From: an uncultured Campylobacterales bacterium
GTDB taxonomy: Bacteria; Campylobacterota; Campylobacteria; Campylobacterales; Arcobacteraceae
Direction: 5' to 3'
Assembly: GCA_905479135.1 (NCBI GenBank)
Contig: CAJQLJ010000032.1
Span: 1 to 57,889, forward strand
DNA: 57,889 nt
Positions within the stretch are counted from its first letter, which is position 1. The number at the start of each line of letters is the position of its first letter. The notes below the pieces were generated by a model. The model was not told the DNA's origin and ran no database searches. It saw only the letters and a list, made by a program, of their open reading frames with translations. Both the position numbers and the translations under genes were made by a program. Below are positions 18,588 through 28,113 of the stretch, in pieces.

Positions 18588-20225
18588 TTATAAATTGTAA
18601 GTAACTAGTTTTCCTAATTTTAACTGATAAATATTATCTTTTATCTTTCTAATTAAATTTACTTTCTCTTTAAAATCGTATGTTTTGTCATAAGAGATTG
18701 CTGTTAATTTATTTGTATAAAACTTATAAAGTAAAGTGAGTAATTCTTGATTTAATCTTTCATCATTGTAATTTTCTAGTTTTTCATTTAAAGTAATTGA
18801 ATTTAATGAAGGATTATTCATATCAGTTAATAACAATTCAAATTCATTTTTATGTATTTCAAACATAGATGAATCTACTATATCTAATACAGAATCTAAT
18901 CTTGAAGGCTTTTCTAAAATTGATTTTATAATACATAACTCTGCTATATCAATTTTAGTGAGATTTGAATCATTAAGTCTTTGAATTGGGTCACTAGTAA
19001 CACTCACACGATTTTCTCTTATATTTAATTTTTGTGCAATATATCTTTTATATTCATCTTGATTTAATGGACTTAACGATTTAAGGTAGTCATTTGTTTC
19101 TGTTAAGGCTTTTTGCTTTTGGGCAGGATTATTTATTTCATATTTCTCAATAATATAATCAATTACATAAGGAATAAAAGCTTGAGGCTTTGCAAAAATT
19201 TTATTTAATTCTTCGATTCTTCCATCTTTAACCATATCAGCAGGATCCATACCATCACCAAATATAACAACACCACCTTCAAAATCACTTTGACTTATCA
19301 TTACAGAAGCTTTATAAGCAGCAGCAAGTCCTGCTTTGTCTCCATCATAAGCTAATATTATCTTAGGTTCGCCTCTTCTTATTAGAGGTAAATGATCTTT
19401 TGTAAGTGCTGTTCCAAGTGTCGCTACGGCTGTATTAAAACCTGCTTGATGCAACATAATTACATCCAAGTAACCCTCACATACAATTAATTGATTTTTT
19501 TTGTATATATGCTCACGTGCAATATGATATCCATAAAGCAAGCGTGATTTATTAAAAACTTTAGTTTGAGGAGAATTTACATATTTTGCATTATGACCTG
19601 TAATTGTTCGTCCACCAAAACCAACTATTTTGCCATTTATTCCATAAATAGGAAAGGTAATTCTTTCAATAAATCTAGAATATAAACCATTTGTACCTGT
19701 ATCAATAACACCTAAATCAATTGCTTCTGTTAAGTTATAATGATTTGATTTTAGATAATTAATGGTGTCACCAGATATTGGTGCATATCCAATTTCAAAC
19801 TTTTCAATTGAAAATTTAGAAATTGCTCGTGAATTTATGTATTCTTTTGCTGTACTGTTATTCACAAAGAGTTTTTGATAAAATTTATTTATATCTTCCA
19901 GGATTCTTATATCTTGTTGTTTTGTATTTACATTGTCATATTCTAAATTAACATTATTCATTGAAGCTAGTTTTTCTATGGCTTCTGGATATGAAAGTTT
20001 TTCGTATTCCATCATAAACTTTATAGAATCACCTCCAACACCACAACCAAAACAATGATATATCTGTTTTGCAGGACTAACAACAAAAGAAGGAGTTGAT
20101 TCACCATGAAAAGGGCAACATGCTTTAAAGTTTGCACCAGATTTTTTTACCTCTAAAAATTGTGAAATAACATCAACAATATCAAGATTGTTTTTTAAAT
20201 TTTCAATTGACTCTTTTTTTATCAT
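18588..20225 (-). CDS. dnaG: DNA primase DnaG
   Basis: The 545-residue primase has an N-terminal CHC2 zinc finger (CPFHGE ... YHCFGCGVGGD, about residues 38-65), a catalytic TOPRIM core with VCEGYLDVIMLHQ and AYDGDKAGLAAA, and a shorter C-terminal helicase-binding region. It lays RNA primers at replication forks. The MIKKESIENLKNNLDIVDVI start matches family N-termini, but no Shine-Dalgarno precedes it and an extended -10 box ends five bases upstream, so the mRNA is probably leaderless. Confidence 0.96.
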   Translation of the reverse strand: MIKKESIENLKNNLDIVDVISQFLEVKKSGANFKACCPFHGESTPSFVVSPAKQIYHCFGCGVGGDSIKFMMEYEKLSYPEAIEKLASMNNVNLEYDNVNTKQQDIRILEDINKFYQKLFVNNSTAKEYINSRAISKFSIEKFEIGYAPISGDTINYLKSNHYNLTEAIDLGVIDTGTNGLYSRFIERITFPIYGINGKIVGFGGRTITGHNAKYVNSPQTKVFNKSRLLYGYHIAREHIYKKNQLIVCEGYLDVIMLHQAGFNTAVATLGTALTKDHLPLIRRGEPKIILAYDGDKAGLAAAYKASVMISQSDFEGGVVIFGDGMDPADMVKDGRIEELNKIFAKPQAFIPYVIDYIIEKYEINNPAQKQKALTETNDYLKSLSPLNQDEYKRYIAQKLNIRENRVSVTSDPIQRLNDSNLTKIDIAELCIIKSILEKPSRLDSVLDIVDSSMFEIHKNEFELLLTDMNNPSLNSITLNEKLENYNDERLNQELLTLLYKFYTNKLTAISYDKTYDFKEKVNLIRKIKDNIYQLKLGKLVTYNL

Positions 20226-20230
20226 ATTTA

Positions 20231-20239
20231 ATTATAGCA
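20231..20239 (-). promoter_or_regulatory. Extended -10 promoter of dnaG (predicted leaderless start)
   Basis: The minus strand reads TGCTATAAT followed by TAAAT and the dnaG ATG. The TGnTATAAT extended -10 would place transcription start at or within one or two bases of the A of ATG (20225). A 7-bp hairpin, GTACTTT / AAAGTAC, at 20256-20275 sits between this and the divergent TPR gene. Confidence 0.6.
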
Positions 20240-20306
20240 CTTTATTTTTTTATATGTACTTTTATGATAAAGTACTTATCTATTTAAGATATAAATAAGG
20301 CCTAAA

Positions 20307-21356
20307 ATGGATAATATAGTTTTAGAATATAGAGACCCATTGTTCGGTGTAATGATCTTAGTTGCACTAGTATTTACAATTTCATTTTTAGCTTACTCAT
20401 ACGGAATTTATAGAGAAAGAATTGCTAGAAAAGATTACAGAAAATTATCACGTAGATTCGAATTAGGAAAACTAAAAGAAGAAGATTATGTGCATTTATA
20501 TAAAACTTACAATCTACCCTTTGACTCAATATTACTTTTAGCTTCATCATTTTTACATAAAGGCGATTATAACAAAGCTATAAATGTATATCTTACCTTA
20601 CTTGAACATGTAAAAGAAAGAGTCAAAAAAGAAGAACTATTAGAATTACTTGGAACAACTTATTTTAAAGGTGGATTTTTACAAAGATCAAAAGATATAT
20701 TTTTAAGAATTCTTAAATTTTCTCCTAGAAATAAACAAGCATTAAATCACTTACTAGTATTAAATGAAAAATTAAAAGACTTTAAAAAAGCAAAAGAGAT
20801 AACACTATGTTTAGAAGAATTAAATAAAAATGTTGAAAAAGATAAAATATACTTAGATGCTTTGATTATTTTAAATGATCCAATTTATTCATATGAAAAA
20901 AGAACACGATTATTATATGATATTTACAAAAAAGACAATAGCATTCAAAGATTATTTGTAGAGTACTTACTACAATTTAACAAAGAATACTTTTGGGATC
21001 ATGTTGATGAATTTGAAGCCAAATCTTTTATTGATTTAATGTGGTATTTAAATTTTGATGATATAAACTTTGACAAAGTAAGTAAAAATAATTTTTTATT
21101 TGAACTATATAATGCCAAAGGCTATTTGAATGATTTAGAACATAGTGAAGATTTCATTTTTAATATCCTTATTTTACTTCATAAATATTCAAAAGAAATC
21201 ACTGCTACTTTAGATTTTGAGTTTACTTGCACTTCATGTAAGCACTCACATCCTGTATATGATAATAGATGCCCTCATTGTCATGATATATTAACTTTTG
21301 AAGTAAATCATACATTGAGTAAATCATTAGATCAAGCAACTCAATCACTACAGTAA
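20307..21356 (+). CDS. LapB-like TPR membrane protein with C-terminal zinc ribbon
   Basis: The 349-residue protein has one N-terminal membrane helix (about 11-32), a basic cytoplasmic linker, TPR-like helical repeats (about 55-290; e.g. LLASSFLHKGDYNKAINVYLTLL, LLELLGTTYFKGGFLQRSKDIF) and a rubredoxin-like four-Cys site (C308, C311, C322, C325). This is the domain order of LapB/YciM, which in E. coli controls LPS synthesis by steering FtsH toward LpxC. LapB function here is inference from architecture; sequence resemblance is limited. It sits between dnaG and rnc, as a TPR gene does in Campylobacter by recall, but the rnhA expected next to it is absent. AAGG lies before the ATG. Confidence 0.7.
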   Translation: MDNIVLEYRDPLFGVMILVALVFTISFLAYSYGIYRERIARKDYRKLSRRFELGKLKEEDYVHLYKTYNLPFDSILLLASSFLHKGDYNKAINVYLTLLEHVKERVKKEELLELLGTTYFKGGFLQRSKDIFLRILKFSPRNKQALNHLLVLNEKLKDFKKAKEITLCLEELNKNVEKDKIYLDALIILNDPIYSYEKRTRLLYDIYKKDNSIQRLFVEYLLQFNKEYFWDHVDEFEAKSFIDLMWYLNFDDINFDKVSKNNFLFELYNAKGYLNDLEHSEDFIFNILILLHKYSKEITATLDFEFTCTSCKHSHPVYDNRCPHCHDILTFEVNHTLSKSLDQATQSLQ

Positions 21357-21376
21357 TAAATAAAAGAAAGATGTGA

Positions 21377-21382
21377 TATAAT
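21377..21382 (+). promoter_or_regulatory. -10 box of rnc
   Basis: GATATAATC contains a consensus TATAAT, predicting a start near 21389 and a 5' leader of about 44 bases with AAGG before the rnc ATG. No clear -35 is seen, normal for this phylum's sigma-70 promoters. Confidence 0.6.
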
Positions 21383-21432
21383 CTTGACTTTATTTATAAT
21401 AAAACAATAAAAAACTTAAGGAAAACATAACA

Positions 21433-22110
21433 ATGAGCGATTATTCAAAGCTAGAAAAGTGTTTGGGTTATCAGTTTAAAGATAAAAATCTGATAATCGA
21501 AGCACTTACGCACAAAAGTTTTAAAAAGCCCTATAATAATGAAAGATTAGAATTTTTAGGCGATGCCGTTTTAAACTTAATTGTTGGAGAATTTTTATTT
21601 TTAAAATTTCCTAAATCGAATGAGGGTGAGTTATCTAAAATCAGAGCATCTCTTGTAAATGAAACAGGCTTTACAAGATTAGCAAACGATATTAAATTAG
21701 GTGATTATATTTTTATCTCAAGTGCAGAAGAAAGAAATAAAGGAAGAACAAAAGCTTCAATTCTTTCAGATGCATTTGAAGCAATTATGGGTGCAATTTA
21801 TCTAGAATCAGGTTTAGAGGCTTTAAAACCAATTATACTAAAACTTCTAGATGAATCATATGACAAAATTAATTTGGATGTATTGTTCTCAGATTATAAA
21901 ACAGCTTTACAAGAAATTACACAAGCAAAATTTGGATCTATTCCTGAATATAGAATTGAAGCTTCATTTGGACCTGATCATAAAAAAGAGTTTGAAGTAT
22001 CAATATGGATTGATAATAAAACTTATGGTAAAGCTAAAGGCAAAAGTAAAAAACTTGCCCAACAAGCCGTAGCAAGAATAGCAATTGATATTTTAAAAGG
22101 AAGTGAATAA
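21433..22110 (+). CDS. rnc: Ribonuclease III
   Basis: The 225-residue enzyme has the RNase III signature [19 protein letters not shown] (residues ~35-53) with the metal-binding Glu/Asp, a second catalytic patch [15 protein letters not shown], and a C-terminal double-stranded RNA-binding domain (about 153-222; [29 protein letters not shown]). It processes rRNA precursors and cleaves structured RNA. Its stop overlaps the aroC start, so the two are coupled. Confidence 0.97.
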   Translation: MSDYSKLEKCLGYQFKDKNLIIEALTHKSFKKPYNNERLEFLGDAVLNLIVGEFLFLKFPKSNEGELSKIRASLVNETGFTRLANDIKLGDYIFISSAEERNKGRTKASILSDAFEAIMGAIYLESGLEALKPIILKLLDESYDKINLDVLFSDYKTALQEITQAKFGSIPEYRIEASFGPDHKKEFEVSIWIDNKTYGKAKGKSKKLAQQAVARIAIDILKGSE

Positions 22111-23183
22111 TGAATACATTTGGACATAGGTTTAGGTTCACAACCTTTGGAGAAAGTCATGGTAAAGCACTAGGTTGTATCGTAGATGGAGTTCCTGCTG
22201 GAATAAAAATTGATGAAGAATTTATTCAAAATGAAATGGATAGAAGAAAACCTGGAAAAAACAAATATGCAACTGCTAGAAAAGAAGGTGATAAAGTTGA
22301 AATACTTTCGGGTGTATTTGAAGGAGTTACTACTGGAACTTCTATATCAATGATTATTTTTAATGAAAATCAAAAAAGTAAAGATTATACAAACGTAAAA
22401 GATTTATTTAGACCAGGACATGCTGATTTTACTTACTTTAATAAATATGGAACAAGAGATTATAGAGGTGGGGGACGATCAAGTGCAAGAGAAACAGCTG
22501 CAAGAGTTGCAGCTGGTGCAATTGCAAAGTTAATGCTAAAAGAACTAAATATTGAAGTTCAAAGTGGAATTTGTGAAATCGATGGTGTTAAAGCAGAGAA
22601 CTATGACTTTTCAAAAGTAAAAGATTCAGAAATTTTTGCATTAGATTCAAATATAGAACAAGCTCAAAAAGATGCAATTATGCGTGCAAAAAAATCTCAC
22701 AATAGTGTTGGTGGAGTTGCATTAATAAATGTAAAAAATGCACCAATTGGACTTGGTGAGCCACTTTATTTCAAGCTTGACTCACAAATTGCAAATGCTA
22801 TGATGAGTATAAATGCCGTAAAGGCTGTTGAAATTGGAGATGGGACACTTTCATCTAAAGTAAAGGGTTATGATAATAATGACCAGATAAGAAAAGATGG
22901 TTTTAAAACAAATCATAGTGGAGGCATGTTAGGAGGAATCTCAAATGGTGATGATATAAATGTAAAAGTATATTTTAAATCAACTCCATCTATTTTTATC
23001 AAGCAAGAAACTGTTGATATTAATAATAATGAAGTAGATTGTGAATTAAAAGGTAGACATGATCCTTGCGTTGCAGTTAGAGGTTCTGTTGTTGCTGAGT
23101 CAATGATGGCTTTAGTATTAGCAGATATGGCACTTTTAAATATGTCATCAAAAATTGAAAATGTAAAAAAAGTTTATTCTTAA
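22110..23183 (+). CDS. aroC: Chorismate synthase
   Basis: The 357-residue enzyme begins [22 protein letters not shown] and contains signatures [25 protein letters not shown] (split by variable residues) and RHDPCVAVR. It converts EPSP to chorismate using reduced FMN, the last common step of aromatic amino-acid synthesis. Length is normal. It is translated directly from the end of rnc. Confidence 0.97.
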   Translation: MNTFGHRFRFTTFGESHGKALGCIVDGVPAGIKIDEEFIQNEMDRRKPGKNKYATARKEGDKVEILSGVFEGVTTGTSISMIIFNENQKSKDYTNVKDLFRPGHADFTYFNKYGTRDYRGGGRSSARETAARVAAGAIAKLMLKELNIEVQSGICEIDGVKAENYDFSKVKDSEIFALDSNIEQAQKDAIMRAKKSHNSVGGVALINVKNAPIGLGEPLYFKLDSQIANAMMSINAVKAVEIGDGTLSSKVKGYDNNDQIRKDGFKTNHSGGMLGGISNGDDINVKVYFKSTPSIFIKQETVDINNNEVDCELKGRHDPCVAVRGSVVAESMMALVLADMALLNMSSKIENVKKVYS

Positions 23184-23203
23184 AAATACTTAACAGGAAC
23201 AAT

Positions 23204-24202
23204 ATGAATTCAAACAATCAAGAAACTTATTTAAAAGAAGATGAAATAGATCTAAGAGAATTATTTATCAAGATTTGGGCTAAAAAAATATTTATTGTTA
23301 GCTTTACTTTTATTGTAACTATTTTAGCAGCTGCTTATACTCTTACAAAAACTCCAATTTATGAAGGAAAGGTTTTAATTGAAATTGGGAATTATAAACT
23401 AGATAATAGTAATAATAATAATAGTAATAATAATAGTAATATTCTAATTGATAATGCAAATGCTTTAGTACAAAAATTAAATATTCTATTTATTGATATG
23501 AAAAAGAATGTTAAAAATAAAGAAGTAGAAATTACAAATATAAGTGTCCCAAAAAAACAAGATAGTTTTATAGAGATTACTGCAAATGGTATTAATAATG
23601 ATTTGATAAAGAAAGATATTTTAGGAATAGTGAAATATATATCAACTAGTCATAAATCTATTTTAGAAGACGTTAAAAATAGAAGAGAACTTCAAATAAA
23701 TAATATTAATAGAAAAATCAACAATATTAAAAACAATGAAATAAAACTTCTAGAAGAAAGAGTTTCTCTACAAAATCAAACAATTGAAGATCTTAAAAGC
23801 CAACTAAAAATTATTGATGAAAATTTAAAAAAGATTGAAAAAATCAATCCTACATTAGCAGCTTTAAAACTAATGGAAAAAAGAGATATTTCAAATTTTA
23901 TTTTAAAAATAAGTGAAGACTTAATGGAAACAAAAAATAAAAAAGATATATTAAACACTACAATATTAAGTCAATTAGAAGAAGAAAGAAATCTTATTCA
24001 ATCGTTATTATTACCTCATAACTATAAAAATACACAAATTGTAGGAAAGATTCTAATAAACGATTATGCTATTAAGCCTAAGAAAACTCTAATAGTTATA
24101 GTTTCATTTATTACAGGATTGATTTTAGCAATTTTTTTAGTTTTTCTAATTGATTTTATAAGAGGATTTAAAGAAACAGAAGATAAATTAAATTTTAAAT
24201 GA
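23204..24202 (+). CDS. Wzz/chain-length-determinant-like inner-membrane protein
   Basis: The 332-residue protein has two membrane helices, at about 29-48 and about 290-316, with a periplasmic coiled-coil segment between them (about 150-250). The N-terminal EIDLRELFIKIWAKKIFI and TPIYEGKVLIEIG match the Wzz/polysaccharide co-polymerase family that sets O-antigen or capsule chain length. No polysaccharide genes surround it, so it is isolated here. An Asn/Ser low-complexity stretch (residues 68-79) is encoded by an AAT/AGT triplet repeat. CAGGA precedes the ATG, 20 bases after aroC. Confidence 0.8.
   Translation: MNSNNQETYLKEDEIDLRELFIKIWAKKIFIVSFTFIVTILAAAYTLTKTPIYEGKVLIEIGNYKLDNSNNNNSNNNSNILIDNANALVQKLNILFIDMKKNVKNKEVEITNISVPKKQDSFIEITANGINNDLIKKDILGIVKYISTSHKSILEDVKNRRELQINNINRKINNIKNNEIKLLEERVSLQNQTIEDLKSQLKIIDENLKKIEKINPTLAALKLMEKRDISNFILKISEDLMETKNKKDILNTTILSQLEEERNLIQSLLLPHNYKNTQIVGKILINDYAIKPKKTLIVIVSFITGLILAIFLVFLIDFIRGFKETEDKLNFK
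23405..23440 (+). repeat. AAT/AGT triplet repeat inside the Wzz-like gene
   Basis: Twelve successive AAT or AGT codons encode an Asn/Ser run just after the first periplasmic beta segment. The unit length of three means that slippage would change the protein by whole residues and would not switch it off. Confidence 0.85.
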
Positions 24203-24233
24203 TATTATAAATTTACGCATTTATAATTTCTAT

Positions 24234-24263
24234 AAAGAAAGCCTTTAGATTAAAGCTTTCTTT
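24234..24263. terminator. Bidirectional terminator between wzz-like gene and 5'-nucleotidase
   Basis: AAAGAAAG(C)CTTTA / TAAAGCTTTCTTT forms a 13-bp stem with a one-base bulge and a three-base loop, with A/T runs on both sides. It serves two convergent genes. Confidence 0.75.
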
Positions 24264-25177
24264 TAAATTCTATTTAATATAGATTCTTCTTTGTATAATA
24301 CTTTAGCACTTGGTGTTTGCTTTGAAGTAGTCTCTAAGTGAACATCTTGATCATCAAAGAAGATATCTGCTCCAAATGCTTTTACAACTTCATACTTATC
24401 AACTCCACCTAAGAAAAATGCTTCATCTAATCTAACATTCCAATCAGATAAAGTTCTAATCACTCTTTCGTGTGCAGGAGAGTTTCTTGCAGTAATTAGT
24501 GCTGTTCTTATTGGTGTTTGTTCTTCTGGATATTTAGCTTGTATATTTGAAATAACTCTTAATAATTGTGCAAAAGGACCGTCTTTCATTGCATTAGTAA
24601 CATTCATTTTTTCATGTTCTAAAAATGCTTCTAAGCCTTGTGTTTTATAAATAACTTCAGATTCTTCTGAGAATAAAACAGCATCACCATCAAAAGCAAT
24701 TTTGACTTGCTGGGAGAGTTCATCATCAATATTTTCATAAGGTAGTATTCTTGCAGATGCAATTCCTTCATTTATTGCATTTTGAACATCTTCTTCATTA
24801 GCAGATAAAAATAAATCAACCTTGAAAGGTTTTAAATATTTTGCAATATCATTTCCACCAGTCCAAGCTGAGCGTTGAATATCCAAGTTATATTTTTCTA
24901 TTGATTTAGTTATTCGCAAAGAAGTTGCTGAATTGTTTCTTGACATTATTATTACTTCTACTTGTTTGTCATCAGGGAAATCTTCATTTATCTTTAATAA
25001 ATTATTTACAAGTCTAAATCCTGTTCCTTGTGCTATTTTTTTATCTTCATTTTCTATCTGATATTTATAATAATCATTTAAACCTTTTTCTTCAAATATC
25101 TTATTCTCATCTTCTAAATTGAACAATGCTCTAGAAGAAATAGCTATTACTAATTTTTTGTTTAAATCATATCCCAC
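24263..25177 (-). CDS. 5'-nucleotidase, cytosolic cN-I-like family
   Basis: The 304-residue protein begins with KKLVIAISSRALFNLEDE and contains a duplicated-looking pattern: IIMSRNNSATSLRITKSIEKYNLDI in the first half and ALITARNSPAHERVIRTLSDWNVRLDEAFFLGG in the second. It also has AFDGDAVLFSEESE, a HAD-like acid motif. This is the bacterial 5'-nucleotidase family related to cytosolic 5'-nucleotidase I, which removes phosphate from nucleoside monophosphates. Exact nucleotide preference cannot be told. It stands alone between a terminator and the divergent sixA. Confidence 0.82.
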   Translation of the reverse strand: MGYDLNKKLVIAISSRALFNLEDENKIFEEKGLNDYYKYQIENEDKKIAQGTGFRLVNNLLKINEDFPDDKQVEVIIMSRNNSATSLRITKSIEKYNLDIQRSAWTGGNDIAKYLKPFKVDLFLSANEEDVQNAINEGIASARILPYENIDDELSQQVKIAFDGDAVLFSEESEVIYKTQGLEAFLEHEKMNVTNAMKDGPFAQLLRVISNIQAKYPEEQTPIRTALITARNSPAHERVIRTLSDWNVRLDEAFFLGGVDKYEVVKAFGADIFFDDQDVHLETTSKQTPSAKVLYKEESILNRI

Positions 25178-25356
25178 TTTTTTTAACCTTAATCTTTTTT
25201 CTATTATACATATATTAAACTATGAAATATATTTTTAAATAATAACTTGTAAAAGATATGCAAAAATATTTATTATTCAAATTAATAATTAAATTTTATT
25301 GTATAGAAAGCTTTATTTTCTTAAAATCATATCTATTAACTAAAAAGAGTCTAAAT

Positions 25357-25839
25357 ATGAAAAAACTATTTATTGTAAGACATACACATAAGGCACTAGA
25401 AAAGCCAGGCCAAGATGACTATGACAGAGAATTAAGTAAAGAGGGATTAGAGGAAGCTACAAAAATAGCAAAAAAACTAGCAAGCACATCTATAAAAACA
25501 GATTTAATTGTCTCAAGTCCTGCTGTTAGAACAAGACAAACAGCTGAAATATTTTCAGATGTATTAAATTATGATAAATCAATTATGTATAATGAAGTTT
25601 TATACCTAGCTTTCGTGAATGAACTACTTGAAACAATTTCATATACATTTGATACTGTTGATACAATGATCCTAATAGGTCATAATCCTTCTTTAACAGC
25701 TTTGGCTATAACATTAACTGATTTCAAAGAAAGATTTGAAATAGGTGGAATTATGGAAATAGAATTTGATTGTAAATCTTGGATAGATATAGATAAAGAA
25801 AATGCAAAGTTGGTATCATATATTCTTCCAGATAAATAA
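25357..25839 (+). CDS. sixA: SixA-type phosphohistidine phosphatase (histidine phosphatase superfamily)
   Basis: The 160-residue protein begins MKKLFIVRHTHKALEKPG. His in RHT is the catalytic nucleophile; the usual RHG/RHA reads RHT here. IVSSPAVRTRQTAEIF and the second catalytic His in LIGHNPSLTALA follow. SixA removes phosphate from histidine phosphotransfer domains or the nitrogen PTS. The frame is open for 33 codons upstream, but the ATG at 25357 has GAG upstream and gives the family N-terminus. Convergent with mnmE. Confidence 0.83.
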   Translation: MKKLFIVRHTHKALEKPGQDDYDRELSKEGLEEATKIAKKLASTSIKTDLIVSSPAVRTRQTAEIFSDVLNYDKSIMYNEVLYLAFVNELLETISYTFDTVDTMILIGHNPSLTALAITLTDFKERFEIGGIMEIEFDCKSWIDIDKENAKLVSYILPDK

Positions 25840-25871
25840 AAGTAATTAATATATAATTCACTTTTATTTAT
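25832..25871. terminator. Bidirectional AT-rich terminator between sixA and mnmE
   Basis: ATAAATAAAAGT (25832-25843) and its exact complement (25860-25871) form a 12-bp stem with a 16-base loop, overlapping the sixA stop. A TTTTTTATTTT run follows on the plus strand. It is weak in GC but well placed. Confidence 0.6.
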
Positions 25872-25877
25872 GGTTTT

Positions 25878-27245
25878 TTATTTTCCTAGACAAAATTCTC
25901 CAAACATAACATCTAACATCTGATCATTATCATATGGTCTAGTGATATTTGAAATATTTTCTAAAGCCTCAGTTATATGATGAGCAAAAAATTCTAATTC
26001 TCCAGTATTCAAAGGCATAATAGATTGATTTATATGAGATAAAGTTTCTTCTACAGATATTACCTGTCTTTTTGAAATTAATGTCATCTCATCACTATGT
26101 GTATTCGCATCTAAAATTCTTTCAATTTTTTTAATCAAAGGATTAATATCTTCTTTAGTAGATAATTCAATAAAGTCTTTTAGTAAAGATTTATTAAACC
26201 TGCTTTCTAAATCAGATTTATTTACTACTCTTACAATTTCTTTATCATCATTTTGATTTAGTAATTCAAGTATTTTTTTATCTTCATCATCTGAAGGTTT
26301 ACTATTATCAAATAATGAAATTACAATATCTGCTTCGTTGATAGCTTCAATTGATTTTTCAATACCAATTTGTTCGATTACATCTGATGCATTTCTAATA
26401 CCAGCTGTATCAACTATTTTAATAATATGTGTTCCTATTTTAACAGACTCTTCAATTGTATCTCTAGTTGTACCTGCAATATCTGAGATTATTGCTCTAT
26501 CATAATTTAAAAGTTTATTAAGTAATGAAGATTTTCCAACATTAGGTTTCCCAATGATTGCTACTTTAAAACCTTCAATCATACCTTCACGTCTTTTACT
26601 AGCATCTAAAGTATTAGATAATTTTACAATAATTTTATCCATCTTAGATTTAATCTGTTCAAAAATATCAGAAGGTAAATCATCTTCTGCATAATCAATA
26701 GAAACTTCAGTATAAGCTAACATAAATAATAAATCTTCTCTAATATTATTCACAAAAGAAGTTAATTCTCCTTTTAATTGACGAGCAAGTAATTTAACAG
26801 CATCCTCACTTCTAGCTTCAATAATTTTAGAAATTGCCTCTGCTTTTGATAGATCTATTTTATTGTTTAAAAAAGCCCTTTTAGAAAACTCACCTGGGTT
26901 TGCTAATCTTGCACCCCTTTTTAAAGTTTCATTTATTATCATATTAGCAATAGCAACACCACCATGACATTGGAACTCTACTACATCTTCACCTGTGAAA
27001 GAGAATGGTGCTTTAAAATAAAGAATTAAAGCCTCATCTATTAGCTCATTATCTTTACTATAAATTGTACTTAAAGTAGCAAGTCTTGGTTGAAATTGTG
27101 ATTTTTTAGTGATTTTAGAAGCAATATCAAGAGCTGATGCTCCAGATAGCCTTACTATTGAGATTGAACCAATACCATTTGCAGTTGCAATTGCTACTAT
27201 TGTATTATCATCAAACAATTTATTGCTCTTTACTTTTGTACTCAT
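25878..27245 (-). CDS. mnmE: tRNA modification GTPase MnmE/TrmE
   Basis: The 455-residue protein has an N-terminal tetrahydrofolate-binding domain (TIVAIATANGIGSISIVRLSG), a helical domain, a G domain with P-loop GKPNVGKSSLLN and DTAG region AGTTRDTIEE, and the C-terminal Cys motif as FCLGK (usually CIGK). With MnmG it modifies U34 of certain tRNAs. The start overlaps the khpB stop by 26 bases, the position seen in related genomes (rpmH-rnpA-yidD-yidC-jag-mnmE). Confidence 0.96.
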   Translation of the reverse strand: MSTKVKSNKLFDDNTIVAIATANGIGSISIVRLSGASALDIASKITKKSQFQPRLATLSTIYSKDNELIDEALILYFKAPFSFTGEDVVEFQCHGGVAIANMIINETLKRGARLANPGEFSKRAFLNNKIDLSKAEAISKIIEARSEDAVKLLARQLKGELTSFVNNIREDLLFMLAYTEVSIDYAEDDLPSDIFEQIKSKMDKIIVKLSNTLDASKRREGMIEGFKVAIIGKPNVGKSSLLNKLLNYDRAIISDIAGTTRDTIEESVKIGTHIIKIVDTAGIRNASDVIEQIGIEKSIEAINEADIVISLFDNSKPSDDEDKKILELLNQNDDKEIVRVVNKSDLESRFNKSLLKDFIELSTKEDINPLIKKIERILDANTHSDEMTLISKRQVISVEETLSHINQSIMPLNTGELEFFAHHITEALENISNITRPYDNDQMLDVMFGEFCLGK

Positions 27246-28104
27246 TTACAAGTACATATTTATCACCTCTAACGTTTGTTTTTACAGCAACATATTTATT
27301 GGGGAATTCTTCTCTTAATTTTTTAAGAGCAATATGAACTAAAATACCATCTAAAGGCTTAGTTTTAAAAGTACCTTTTTCTTTGATTACTTCAATAACT
27401 GGTTCTAAATATGCATATATAGAAGTTTCTTGATTTTTTAAAAATTCTGCAACTTCTAATCTTAACATTAATCCGTATTTTTCATTAATCCAGTTAAATA
27501 AAATATATGATAATGCTTTATATCTATAGCCTTCTTTACCAATTAATAATGCAGAATCTTTTCCTGTAAATTCAACATATAAAGTTTCATCATCATAAAA
27601 ATTTATTTTAATATTATCAATTTCATAACATGTGTCTTTAAATAATAAATTTATTGCTTCTGTTATTTCATTAAGCAATTCATCTTTATTCTTTTTTACA
27701 ACAAGTGTAGACATCTCTGTTTGAGATTTATCTTCATTATAAAAGTTATCAAAAATTTTGTTTTTTGAATTGTCTTTTGGAACTTCATTAAGTATAGGTT
27801 TATTTTGAGATCTGAGATTACTTTTTACTAATTCATCATTTTTGTTTGAATCATTAATTCTTTTAGAAACATCATCAATCTGTATATCTTTTTTTCTAAA
27901 TGTCTCAGTTGTTGTTTCTGTTTCATATCTTTTACAGTTTTCTTTAAAACAAACTTCAATTATTGCAGTTTTTTTTCCAAAGCCAAGAAATCCTTTACTT
28001 GGCTGTTGGATAAGGTTTATATCTAACTCAGTGATTGAACACTTAAAGTCAGCTGCTGCTAATTCATAAACTTCTTCTAAACATTTAGCTTCAAATTTTT
28101 TCAT
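27220..28104 (-). CDS. khpB: RNA-binding protein KhpB/Jag (Jag-N, KH, R3H)
   Basis: The 294-residue protein has a Jag N-terminal domain (1-~50; SITELDINLIQQPSKGFLGFGKKTA), a long charged variable linker, a KH domain (about 145-210; GKEGYRYKALSYILFNW, a degenerate GxxG loop) and an R3H domain (about 215-285; PLDGILVHIALKKLREEFPNKYVAVKTN). Jag/KhpB binds many RNAs and is linked to cell-envelope control in Firmicutes. Directly downstream of yidC, the typical site. Confidence 0.9.
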   Translation of the reverse strand: MKKFEAKCLEEVYELAAADFKCSITELDINLIQQPSKGFLGFGKKTAIIEVCFKENCKRYETETTTETFRKKDIQIDDVSKRINDSNKNDELVKSNLRSQNKPILNEVPKDNSKNKIFDNFYNEDKSQTEMSTLVVKKNKDELLNEITEAINLLFKDTCYEIDNIKINFYDDETLYVEFTGKDSALLIGKEGYRYKALSYILFNWINEKYGLMLRLEVAEFLKNQETSIYAYLEPVIEVIKEKGTFKTKPLDGILVHIALKKLREEFPNKYVAVKTNVRGDKYVLVNEYKSKEQ

Positions 28105-28113
28105 AGTAACTTC

